This document shows, piece after piece, positions 19,034 to 28,095 of a stretch of DNA of 64,000 nt. This stretch comes from Rhodospirillaceae bacterium (GTDB lineage Bacteria > Pseudomonadota > Alphaproteobacteria > GCA-2731375): contig JABJKS010000085.1 of the NCBI GenBank assembly GCA_018660265.1, positions 81,278 to 145,277 on the forward strand. The letters are read 5' to 3'. Within the stretch, counting starts at the first letter, position 1. Every line of letters starts with the position of its first letter. A program made the translations under genes and the position numbers. Below the pieces are notes generated by a model. The model worked only from the letters and a program-made list of their open reading frames with translations. It had not been told where the DNA came from and ran no database searches.

Positions 19034-19930
19034 ATGGCAAACCTAAAAGAACTAAAAAACCGGATCACCTCCGTCACTTCGACGCAGAAGATCACCAAGG
19101 CCATGCAGATGGTGGCCGCGGCAAAATTGCGCCGGGCTCAGGAAGCAGCAGAACAATCCCGCCCCTATGCCCAACGCATGGAACGGATGATCGCATCCGT
19201 CGCATCCAACCTGCCAAGTCTGGACAATGCCCCGCCCCTGGTGGCTGGTACCGGCAAGGAGGATGTGCATTTATTGGTGGTTGTGACAGCGGAACGCGGC
19301 TTGTGCGGTGCCTTCAACACGAATGTCATCCGCGCTGTACGCAGACGTGCCGTTGAGCTGCGGGATCAGGGCAAAGAGGTGAAATTATTTTGTGTCGGTC
19401 GCAAGGGTGAAGAAAGCCTGCGCCGTGATATGGGCGATGACATCGTTGAATATGTTACGTTGCGGGAAGTAAAGAACATCTCCTTCGTTGATGCCCGGCC
19501 CATCGCCGAAAAACTGTCACAGATGTTCACGGACGGAGAGTTCGACGTTTGCACGGTTTATTATAACGCCTTTAAGTCTGTAATCAGCCAAGTCGTCACA
19601 GCGCAACAGTTGATCCCGGTCAGCTTGCCCGACGAAGACGCTGTAGCCGATGAAGACGCGGTTGACCTGGGCGGCGCGATCTATGATTACGAGCCGGAGG
19701 AAGACGATCTTCTCGGCGTCTTGGTACCACGGAACATGTCCGTGCAGATTTACCGCTCCCTGCTGGAAAGTGGCGCGGCGGAACATGCTGCGCGGATGAC
19801 CTCCATGGATAACGCCACGCGCAACGCCGGCGACATGATTGACGGCCTGACCCTGACCTACAACCGTACGCGCCAGGCCATCATCACCAAGGAATTGATT
19901 GAAATCGTATCCGGTGCCGAGGCGCTGTAG
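19034..19930 (+). CDS. atpG: ATP synthase F1 subunit gamma
   Basis: The 298-residue rotor shaft subunit begins [11 protein letters not shown] with the long N-terminal helix ([21 protein letters not shown], split here over two motifs). It ends with the conserved [16 protein letters not shown] and helix [17 protein letters not shown]. There is a mildly acidic insert ([15 protein letters not shown]) around residues 200-215. This fits the alphaproteobacterial gamma length of ~290-300. It lies between atpA and atpD in the expected operon order. Confidence 0.98.
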   Translation: MANLKELKNRITSVTSTQKITKAMQMVAAAKLRRAQEAAEQSRPYAQRMERMIASVASNLPSLDNAPPLVAGTGKEDVHLLVVVTAERGLCGAFNTNVIRAVRRRAVELRDQGKEVKLFCVGRKGEESLRRDMGDDIVEYVTLREVKNISFVDARPIAEKLSQMFTDGEFDVCTVYYNAFKSVISQVVTAQQLIPVSLPDEDAVADEDAVDLGGAIYDYEPEEDDLLGVLVPRNMSVQIYRSLLESGAAEHAARMTSMDNATRNAGDMIDGLTLTYNRTRQAIITKELIEIVSGAEAL

Positions 19931-19994
19931 CGCCCGTCATTTGGATACTTACGCGAAAACAACTTTAAGTTACCCAAATCTAAGCTACGAATAG

Positions 19995-21434
<1,440 letters not shown>

Positions 21435-21474
21435 GTCGCTTCTCTTCAGTAACCTAATCTAAGGGACGAATACC

Positions 21475-21876
21475 ATGGCCGATAAGGTCGCATTCGAACT
21501 GGTTTCCCCGGACCGGCTGTTAATGTCGGTGGAAGCCGACGCCGTGGCAATGCCGGGAATGGAGGGTGATTTCGGTGTACTGCCAGGTCATGCTCCTCTG
21601 ATCTCTGCCCTGCGCGCAGGCGTCATTGAGGTCGAAGGTGCGGGCGATGCCCCTGACCGGATCTATATTGCCGGCGGGTTCGCAGAGGTCGCGGCTGACC
21701 GTCTGGTTGTTCTGGCCGAAGAGGCCGTCGTCGTGGCCGATATGGACCGGGCGGATCTGGACCAGCGTGTCCAGGACGCCAATGACGAATTGTCCAGCGC
21801 CGAAGAGGGCGAGGAACGCCGTCTGGCAGAAGGTAAAATTGCCGCCCTTCAGGAATTGTTGGGCGGCGCACGTTAG
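21475..21876 (+). CDS. atpC: ATP synthase F1 subunit epsilon
   Basis: The 133-residue subunit regulates ATP hydrolysis and sits on the rotor. The family core is FELVSPDRLLMSVEADAVAMPG, GDFGVLPGHAPLISALRAG and FAEVAADRLVVLAEEAV. The C-terminal helical part is short and acidic, as in other alphaproteobacteria. It is the last gene of the operon, and a stem-loop terminator begins 26 bases after its stop. Confidence 0.98.
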   Translation: MADKVAFELVSPDRLLMSVEADAVAMPGMEGDFGVLPGHAPLISALRAGVIEVEGAGDAPDRIYIAGGFAEVAADRLVVLAEEAVVVADMDRADLDQRVQDANDELSSAEEGEERRLAEGKIAALQELLGGAR

Positions 21877-21901
21877 GCCAGGGCTAAATTCCATGGAATT
21901 C

Positions 21902-21935
21902 AAGCCCGCCTGGAATTACCAAGGCGGGCTTTTCC
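21902..21935 (+). terminator. Rho-independent terminator of the atp operon
   Basis: AAGCCCGCC (21902-21910) pairs perfectly with GGCGGGCTT (21923-21931), followed by further T bases. It sits between atpC and the aminotransferase start, separating the two transcription units. Confidence 0.88.
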
Positions 21936-21972
21936 ATTTATGGGAACAGAATTAGATTTAGGGAAACGGACT

Positions 21973-23166
21973 ATGACGGTACGACGGGGACGCAATTTTC
22001 TACAAACACCGGGACCCACCAATATTCCCGACCGGATCTTAAACGCCATGCATCAACCGGCCTGGGAATATTCCGGCCCGGATTTTGCCGCCTTAGCCCG
22101 TGAATGCCTGACCGATATTCGCCCCATCTTTAAGACCGACGGCAAAGTTTTCATCTATGGCTCCAATGGCCATGGTGCCTGGGAAGCAGCCCTCTCCAAC
22201 ATTCTTTCCCCCGGCGACAAGGTTCTGGTGCCCGAAACCGGTCTGTTTTCCTTCGCCTGGTCGGCAATGGCAAAGGACCTGGGCGTCACCATCGAGACAA
22301 TCCCCAGTGATTGGCGGCACGCCATTGATGCCAATCAGGTGGAAGAATACCTGCGTGCCGATACCAAGGGTGAATATCGCGCCGTCCTAATGGTTCACAC
22401 GGAAACCGCCACTGGCATCACTTCGGATATCCCCAGTGTGCGGAAAGCCATGGATGCCGCGGGTCACGATGCTTTGTTGGTGACCGATGTTATTGCCTCC
22501 CTCGCCTGTACCGACTTCCGCATGGATGAATGGGGCGTCGATGTGGCCATTGGCGGTTCGCAAAAGGGCCTGATGTGCCCCATCGGCCTGGGCTTCAACG
22601 CCACCAACGATAAGGCCCGCGCGGTCGCCAAGGCGGGCGGCAGTCCCCGCGCCTATTGGGACTGGGAGGCACGATCCACGGCCCGACCGGAAGTCTATCG
22701 CTGGTTCGCGGGCACGGCGCCGGAGCATATGATTTTCGGTCTGCGGGAAGCCTTGGATATGCTGGCGGAGGAGGGCCTTGAAGCCACCTTCGCGCGCCAC
22801 CGCCGCCTTGGGGACGCCACCCGTGCCGCCGTCTCTGCCTGGTCAACGGCGGGTGCTATGGAACTCAACGCCTTGGTGCCCGGGCAACGGGCCGAGTCCA
22901 TCACCACAATCCGCATGGGCAAAGACTATGACGGCAAGGCCTTCCAGGGTTTGCTGCGGGAAAACTTCAACGTCGCGGTGGGTGGCGGCCTGGGCCAGCT
23001 AGAGGGCAAAGCCTTCCGCATTGGCCATATGGGTGATGTCAACGAACCCATGATCCTGGGCACCCTGGCCTCCATCGAAGCCGCCTTCCAAATCCTTGGC
23101 ACCCCGTACGGCGAAGGCGCATTACCAGCCGCCATCGCAAGCCTGGCAAAGGCGCACGGGACTTAA
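21973..23166 (+). CDS. Class V aminotransferase, serine/aspartate-glyoxylate type
   Basis: The 397-residue PLP enzyme resembles serine-glyoxylate and alanine-glyoxylate aminotransferases, which turn glyoxylate into glycine. The start FLQTPGPTNIPDRIL, the YGSNGHGAWEAAL phosphate-binding region, HTETATGI, and the PLP Lys in GSQKGL (Lys198) all fit. Relatives such as the aspartate-glyoxylate enzyme BhcA of the beta-hydroxyaspartate cycle look similar, but the partner genes of that cycle are not nearby. ATG 21973 is chosen because AGGGA precedes it; the alternative at 21940 lies next to the terminator. The gene ends four bases into the convergent hydrolase gene. Confidence 0.9.
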   Translation: MTVRRGRNFLQTPGPTNIPDRILNAMHQPAWEYSGPDFAALARECLTDIRPIFKTDGKVFIYGSNGHGAWEAALSNILSPGDKVLVPETGLFSFAWSAMAKDLGVTIETIPSDWRHAIDANQVEEYLRADTKGEYRAVLMVHTETATGITSDIPSVRKAMDAAGHDALLVTDVIASLACTDFRMDEWGVDVAIGGSQKGLMCPIGLGFNATNDKARAVAKAGGSPRAYWDWEARSTARPEVYRWFAGTAPEHMIFGLREALDMLAEEGLEATFARHRRLGDATRAAVSAWSTAGAMELNALVPGQRAESITTIRMGKDYDGKAFQGLLRENFNVAVGGGLGQLEGKAFRIGHMGDVNEPMILGTLASIEAAFQILGTPYGEGALPAAIASLAKAHGT

Positions 23167-23951
23167 ACCCCGTTTAAGAACCCCAGCAACGCTGCCGTAA
23201 AGCCTGCGGGCTGTTCCACGTTGGAGAGGTGGGAGGCGTCTGGGATTACCACCAGTTGGGCATTGGGGATACGTTCCGCCATGGCTTCAGACTGGGCCAC
23301 GGTGGTGGAGGGATCATCCGCACCGACAATGACAAGGGTTGGAATGTCTATGGTGTGCAGTTGCTCGAGATAGTCCAGGGTTTTGAGGGCGTGGCAGCAA
23401 CCGGCAAAACCGCTGGGTGCCGTGGCCAGAAATTGCGCCCGAATGGCCTCGACCGATGATGGCTTGGTGGCCAGATAGGCACCCGTGAACCAACGGTCCA
23501 TGGTTGGATCCGCCAAGGGGAACATTCCAGAAGACATGGACATGGTGATGCGTTCATCCCAGGTTGCCTGCGCCTCCACCGGCATTTGGGCCGATGTATC
23601 GCATAAGCTTAAACTTTTGAAATGGCCAGCCTGACGCAGCGCGATATTCTGGCCGATCATCCCACCCATGGACAGACCGACCCAATGCACCTGGCTCAGG
23701 TCCAGGCCACCCATCAACGCGATGGCATCATCGCCCAGTTGGTCCAGGCTGTAGGCCCCTTCTGGCGCGGCAGTGCCCCCGTGACCCCGGGTGTCATAAC
23801 ACAGCACTCTGAATTTTTCGGCCAGTTTTGGCAGCTGCGGTGCCCACATGATCGAGGATGAGCCCAAGGAATGGCTTAGTACCACAGCTGGCGCGCCTTC
23901 CGGGCCGAACAATTCATATTCGATGGATATACCATTGGCTAGAAATTTCAT
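23163..23951 (-). CDS. Alpha/beta hydrolase, 3-oxoadipate enol-lactonase-like
   Basis: The 262-residue alpha/beta hydrolase resembles PcaD-type enol-lactonases of the beta-ketoadipate pathway. The nucleophile elbow is GLSMGGMIG and the C-terminal catalytic His is in DASHLSNVEQP; LCYDTRGHGGTAAPEGAYSL (20 residues) is typical of PcaD. The start is ATG 23951, with GGAGGG eight bases upstream; a GTG lies just before it. The gene follows the cupin gene closely on the same strand. No other pca genes are present, so the true substrate may be another small ester or lactone. Confidence 0.85.
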   Translation of the reverse strand: MKFLANGISIEYELFGPEGAPAVVLSHSLGSSSIMWAPQLPKLAEKFRVLCYDTRGHGGTAAPEGAYSLDQLGDDAIALMGGLDLSQVHWVGLSMGGMIGQNIALRQAGHFKSLSLCDTSAQMPVEAQATWDERITMSMSSGMFPLADPTMDRWFTGAYLATKPSSVEAIRAQFLATAPSGFAGCCHALKTLDYLEQLHTIDIPTLVIVGADDPSTTVAQSEAMAERIPNAQLVVIPDASHLSNVEQPAGFTAALLGFLNGV

Positions 23952-23954
23952 CAC

Positions 23955-24284
23955 TTACCCTCCATCTGATGTCGGAATAGGATGTGCTTTCATTTCCACT
24001 TCGATAAAGACCAGCTCTTCCGTGCCCGCATTGATCACATTGTGGGCCACCCCGGCCGGGCGGGCATAGGAAACGCCAAAGGTCAGTTGCGCCTGGCTCT
24101 CACTGCCGTCCGGCGCAATAAGTCGCAATGTACCATCCGTCATGGGCACCACCACATAATCCCATTGATGGACATGAGGTGTTGTCTCCGCCCCCGGCGC
24201 GAAACGATATTTGGTGACCCGCACCCGGTCATTGTCTTCCTGCACAGTGGCAATCGCAGCCGCGCGTTCTGTTTCATCCGTCAT
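23955..24284 (-). CDS. Small cupin-domain protein
   Basis: The 109-residue single-domain cupin has the motifs FAPGAETTPHVHQWDYVVV (two His and an acidic/aromatic region) and GVAHNVINAGTEELVFIEVE. Such proteins bind a metal and act as small dioxygenases, isomerases or ligand sensors. The frame continues upstream without a stop, but ATG 24284 is preceded by AGGAGA at the correct distance, so translation should start there. Three bases separate its stop from the GTG that precedes the hydrolase ATG, indicating an operon with that hydrolase. The upstream region faces the divergent ThDP-enzyme gene. Confidence 0.85.
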   Translation of the reverse strand: MTDETERAAAIATVQEDNDRVRVTKYRFAPGAETTPHVHQWDYVVVPMTDGTLRLIAPDGSESQAQLTFGVSYARPAGVAHNVINAGTEELVFIEVEMKAHPIPTSDGG

Positions 24285-24374
24285 CTGATCTCTCCTATTC
24301 AGGGCAAATCTACCACGAAATTTGTCCTCTGCGAGGCTCTTGTAGGGTTGGGTTCCATAGGGCACTGTCGGGCC

Positions 24375-26033
24375 ATGAATGATGTAACAGAACAGACTAT
24401 GACCGGCGGCGATGTCCTGGTGGATACCTTGATCAGCCATGGTGTGGATACGGCGTTTACCGTCACGGGGGAGAGCTTCCTGGCGGTGTTGGAGGCCCTG
24501 CGCCGCAAACGCAACCAAATCAGCCTGATCACCACCCGGGTTGAAGGTGGCGGCGCTTTCGCGGCGGAGGCCTTCGGCAAACTGACAGGACGGCCCGCCG
24601 CCTTGTTCGTCTCCCGCGGGCCAGGTGCCACCAATGCCGCCATTGGCATCCATACGGCGCGACAGGATTGCACCCCCATGGTGTTGTTCATTGGCCATGT
24701 GCGCAGCGCTTCCCAGGGGCGCGAGGCGTTTCAGGAGATTGACCAATGCGCCATGTTCGCCCCTATCGCCAAGGCTGTTCTGCAACCCAATAACGGCGAT
24801 CAGGTAGCCGAAGTCACCGCCCGCGCCATTGGGCTATCCATGGCCGGGCGGCCAGGCCCGGTGGTTGTGGTACTGCCCAAGGATCTGACCGACGACCCGG
24901 TCCGCCAGACAGCCATTCCAGCGCCCAGCCAACGCACCGTCGTAGCGCCCGACCCAGACACGATTACCCAAGCCGCCAAGATGATAGCAGCCGCCAAGCG
25001 GCCCTTGTTGTTGTCCGGCGAAATGGTTGCCCTGCAAGACGCCACCCCCGCCCTTGTCGCATTGGTGGAGGCCATGGGGGCCCCTATTATGAGCACCTAC
25101 CGCCGGCAGGATACCTATCCCAATGATCATGGGGCCTATGCCGGGCATATGGAGATCAACCGCCTGCCCTATCAACAACAAGCCCTGGCGGAGGCTGATT
25201 TGCTCATTGCCGTGGGCAGCCGCATGGACGGCATCACGTCGGAAGATGGTGCCCTGCCCAGGGCGCATCAGTCATTCCTGCAGATTTATCCCGATGCGGA
25301 GGTTTTGGCCAATCGACAGCCTGATCTTGCCGTACTGTCAGACCCTGGCCCCGCCTGCCTTGCCTTGGCAAAACAATTGGCGCCCCTTAAAGATACAAAC
25401 TGGCGCGACGACCTGCATCAAGCCTATCTGAAAAGTTGCGAAGCAGGTGCAGTTGTCGTTCAGGGTGCCGTGGATTTATCCTATATCGCCGCCGAGGTGC
25501 AACGCCAGCTTCCTGGTGAAACCACAATCCTGACGGACGCGGGCAGTTTCTCACGCTGGATCCACCGCTTTTACCGCTTTAACCGCTCCCATACCCAGGC
25601 AGGTCCCGTGTCAGGTGCCATGGGCTATGCGGTTCCCGGCGCTATTGGTGCTCGCCTGGCCCGCCCCAACTGCCCGGCAGTGGCCTTTGTCGGCGATGGC
25701 GGTTTTATGATGACCGGGCAGGAACTGGTCACGGCGGTAGAACAAAATATCGATCTGGTGGTGGTGGTCTGCGACAATGGGGTTCATGGCTCCATTCTGG
25801 AAGGACAGCGCCAACGCTTTGGCCCTGATCATACCTATGGCACCCGCCTGCACAGCCCCGACTTTGCAGATTTGGCCCGGGCCTACGGCTGTGCCGCCTG
25901 GACCGTGCGCGAAACGGATGCATTCGGTGCCGTCTTGGCGGCGGCAATAGCCCACCCTGGCCCCGCCCTGATCCACCTGTTGACGGATGATCGGGATATC
26001 GCACCGTTTGATAAAGGGCCGGACGTCGTTTAG
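24375..26033 (+). CDS. Thiamine diphosphate-dependent enzyme, acetolactate synthase-like
   Basis: The 552-residue three-domain ThDP enzyme resembles acetolactate synthase large subunits and benzoylformate-decarboxylase-like proteins. The pyrimidine domain has TTRVEGGGAFAAEAFGKLTG with the cofactor-activating Glu, and SRGPGATNA. The pyrophosphate domain carries GDGGFMMTGQEL...CDNG, the classical GDG-x(~26)-N motif. No small regulatory subunit (IlvN) is adjacent, so branched-chain amino acid synthesis is not implied. The frame is open upstream; ATG 24375 gives the family length, although its ribosome-binding site is weak. The gene is divergent from the cupin/hydrolase pair and convergent with the MFS gene. 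Confidence 0.88.
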   Translation: MNDVTEQTMTGGDVLVDTLISHGVDTAFTVTGESFLAVLEALRRKRNQISLITTRVEGGGAFAAEAFGKLTGRPAALFVSRGPGATNAAIGIHTARQDCTPMVLFIGHVRSASQGREAFQEIDQCAMFAPIAKAVLQPNNGDQVAEVTARAIGLSMAGRPGPVVVVLPKDLTDDPVRQTAIPAPSQRTVVAPDPDTITQAAKMIAAAKRPLLLSGEMVALQDATPALVALVEAMGAPIMSTYRRQDTYPNDHGAYAGHMEINRLPYQQQALAEADLLIAVGSRMDGITSEDGALPRAHQSFLQIYPDAEVLANRQPDLAVLSDPGPACLALAKQLAPLKDTNWRDDLHQAYLKSCEAGAVVVQGAVDLSYIAAEVQRQLPGETTILTDAGSFSRWIHRFYRFNRSHTQAGPVSGAMGYAVPGAIGARLARPNCPAVAFVGDGGFMMTGQELVTAVEQNIDLVVVVCDNGVHGSILEGQRQRFGPDHTYGTRLHSPDFADLARAYGCAAWTVRETDAFGAVLAAAIAHPGPALIHLLTDDRDIAPFDKGPDVV

Positions 26034-26040
26034 GCAGGCC

Positions 26041-27207
26041 TTAAACCGACCTTGCACGCACCATCAGATGCAAACCCCAATACAATGGCACTGCCAAAAT
26101 CAGGCATGCGGCCCCTAAGTACAAGGGTGCGGCAGCAGTATCTGCCGCATCCGCACTCCATCCGAACAGGCCCGGACCTAAGCCCATGCCGCCGTAAAAG
26201 AAGGTGTACATGATCGCATTACCCAGGGCCCGACGGCTTGGCGACATCAAGGCGATTGCCCGTCCCATGATGACGCCGGCTGGGGCTGCGGCAAATAGCC
26301 CAATAGCGGCACACAGCACATATGGATAGTCGAGCATAGGCAGGGCGGTGGAGGCCGCTGCGGCCAGCACACAACATACCAATAAAACCATGCCCGGCCG
26401 GCCCGTACGATCCGAAACATAGCCGCCCAGTGGCAGGGCCGGCAGGGCGGCCCAGCTGGCCAGGCTTATAGCGCCCCCCGCTGTAGCGACGTCCATGCCC
26501 TTCTGGATCAACAGCGCCGGGCCGAATGACAAAAAGGAAAAATAGGCCAGGTTATAGACTGTCCAGAGCACCCCTGCGAAACAGACCAGAAACAGCTCCT
26601 GCCGGGAAATATGAAAGCCGGTTCCCGATGCTGTGCCACTGCTATCACCAGGCGGTGGTTTGTAAAACAACCCGACAACGGCCATGGCGAAAATACAGCC
26701 AAAGGCGGTGCCGTGCATGGCCGGCTGCCAACCCCAGGTTTCGGCAATGGGCCCAAGGCTAAGCAACGCAATCGCGGCCCCCACGGGCCAGCCGCACAAC
26801 AGGATGGCCATGGCAGTGGCGACGGATTTTATATCGAACCAATCGGCAACCATCTTGACCACGAAGATGCTTTGCACAACGGCACCGGCACCGCTTAACA
26901 ACCGCCCCAACGCCAGCAGGAAAAAGCTGTCGGCAAGGCCTGCTATAACACCGCCCAGCGCCATGATGCCAAGACCGAACAGCACCATGGTCAAATCCTT
27001 GAACCGGCTGCCCAGGATGGCACCGGGAATGGCAATGAACATACCCGGCAGCATATAAAAGCCAACCAAGGTGCCTAGCTGGGCAAAATCCAATCCGACA
27101 TCGACGGCAATAGCGGGTGTCATGGAGGCGATGGCCTGAAACTGAAATCCCATGACCAAACGCACAACCAATAAAAGGCCCAAAATGGCCCAGGGGTTGG
27201 CAAACAT
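26041..27207 (-). CDS. Major facilitator superfamily transporter
   Basis: The 388-residue integral membrane protein has about 12 hydrophobic segments. The MFS pattern after the second segment (GAILGSRFKDLTMV) and GGYVSDRTGRPGMVLL in the second half match the repeated loop motif of the family. The general look is close to the CynX/NimT-like small-anion carriers, but the substrate cannot be assigned. It converges with the ThDP enzyme gene, leaving only seven bases between stops. It follows the Skp-like gene on the same strand after 52 bases. Confidence 0.88.
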   Translation of the reverse strand: MFANPWAILGLLLVVRLVMGFQFQAIASMTPAIAVDVGLDFAQLGTLVGFYMLPGMFIAIPGAILGSRFKDLTMVLFGLGIMALGGVIAGLADSFFLLALGRLLSGAGAVVQSIFVVKMVADWFDIKSVATAMAILLCGWPVGAAIALLSLGPIAETWGWQPAMHGTAFGCIFAMAVVGLFYKPPPGDSSGTASGTGFHISRQELFLVCFAGVLWTVYNLAYFSFLSFGPALLIQKGMDVATAGGAISLASWAALPALPLGGYVSDRTGRPGMVLLVCCVLAAAASTALPMLDYPYVLCAAIGLFAAAPAGVIMGRAIALMSPSRRALGNAIMYTFFYGGMGLGPGLFGWSADAADTAAAPLYLGAACLILAVPLYWGLHLMVRARSV

Positions 27208-27259
27208 CAGTTTGACCCGGCCATCAGCGGTAATTTTTTATGGCTGGGCACAGGTCGGA

Positions 27260-27883
27260 TTATTTGGTTCCGGGTTTCTTGAAACTGACGGTGACATTCG
27301 GCAACCGTTTATCCAGCAGTTGCAAAACTTCTTCGGTGATGCTCAGACGCTGGTCAAAGACCAATACTGCCTTGCGGGCCAAGGTAATGGTGATTTTTCG
27401 GTCCGCCATCATTTCCGCCACAACCTTGGCGATCTCCTGGCGCAGCTTACGTGTCGCCCCGGTCATGGCCCGGTTCAAGATGCCCCGGCTTTGTTCCGCC
27501 TTGCGCCGTAAATCCGATAGCTTGTTTTCCAGAAGCCGGCGTTTTTCATTCACCGCCTCGGGCGAGAGGATGGTGCTTTGTTGGCGTAATTTTGTTTCCT
27601 CGCCCTTTAAAGCTTCCTGTGCGGAGGTGATTTCCTGCTCAAAAGCTTTGCGCCTAGCCTCCATCGCTTGATTTATGCCCTTTGCCGCTGCCGCCCGGCG
27701 CAGCACCTGTTGCACATCCAACACCGCAATCACCAGATCACCCATTTCGGCGGCAGTCTTAGCGGGTTGCCCAGCGCCTGCCTTCACCGCATCCGCTGCG
27801 ACGGCACCGCCAGCCCCACCAACCTGCGAGCCTGTCAAAAGCAAACCGACCATAACCATGGTGGCGGTATTCAAGCGTGCCAT
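27260..27883 (-). CDS. OmpH/Skp-like periplasmic protein
   Basis: The 207-residue secreted protein starts with a signal sequence (MARLNTATMVMVGLLLTG, with likely cleavage after AVAA). Then come a short VIAVLDVQQVLRRAAAAKGI strand-helix and a long charged coiled coil (residues ~85-160), ending in a VTVSFKKP strand. This is the layout of Skp, the trimeric periplasmic chaperone for outer-membrane proteins. It lies away from the usual bamA-lpxD context, so it may be a Skp paralogue. ATG 27883 is chosen because the signal peptide begins there; longer starts add sequence that does not fit. Confidence 0.72.
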   Translation of the reverse strand: MARLNTATMVMVGLLLTGSQVGGAGGAVAADAVKAGAGQPAKTAAEMGDLVIAVLDVQQVLRRAAAAKGINQAMEARRKAFEQEITSAQEALKGEETKLRQQSTILSPEAVNEKRRLLENKLSDLRRKAEQSRGILNRAMTGATRKLRQEIAKVVAEMMADRKITITLARKAVLVFDQRLSITEEVLQLLDKRLPNVTVSFKKPGTK

Positions 27884-28095
27884 TATGCGATCAATCCTTA
27901 ACTTTACGTCCAACATATGCCGCATAGGCAAATCTGGGCGATACAACGACACCTTAACCTATTCCGAACCCACAGGGAATCTTCCTGGCCTACCAAATCG
28001 GCCGGAACGGAATTAGATTATGGGAAATGCTTCTGCCCGCCAGGAATTTGTTTTATACTTAAAACAGTTTCACAAAAGCCGAAGGGGCGACAGGC

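Noticed and set aside
24375..26033. Calling the ThDP enzyme IlvB (branched-chain amino acid synthesis)
   Set aside because: No IlvN-type small subunit or other ilv gene is adjacent, and general ThDP motifs do not define the substrate.
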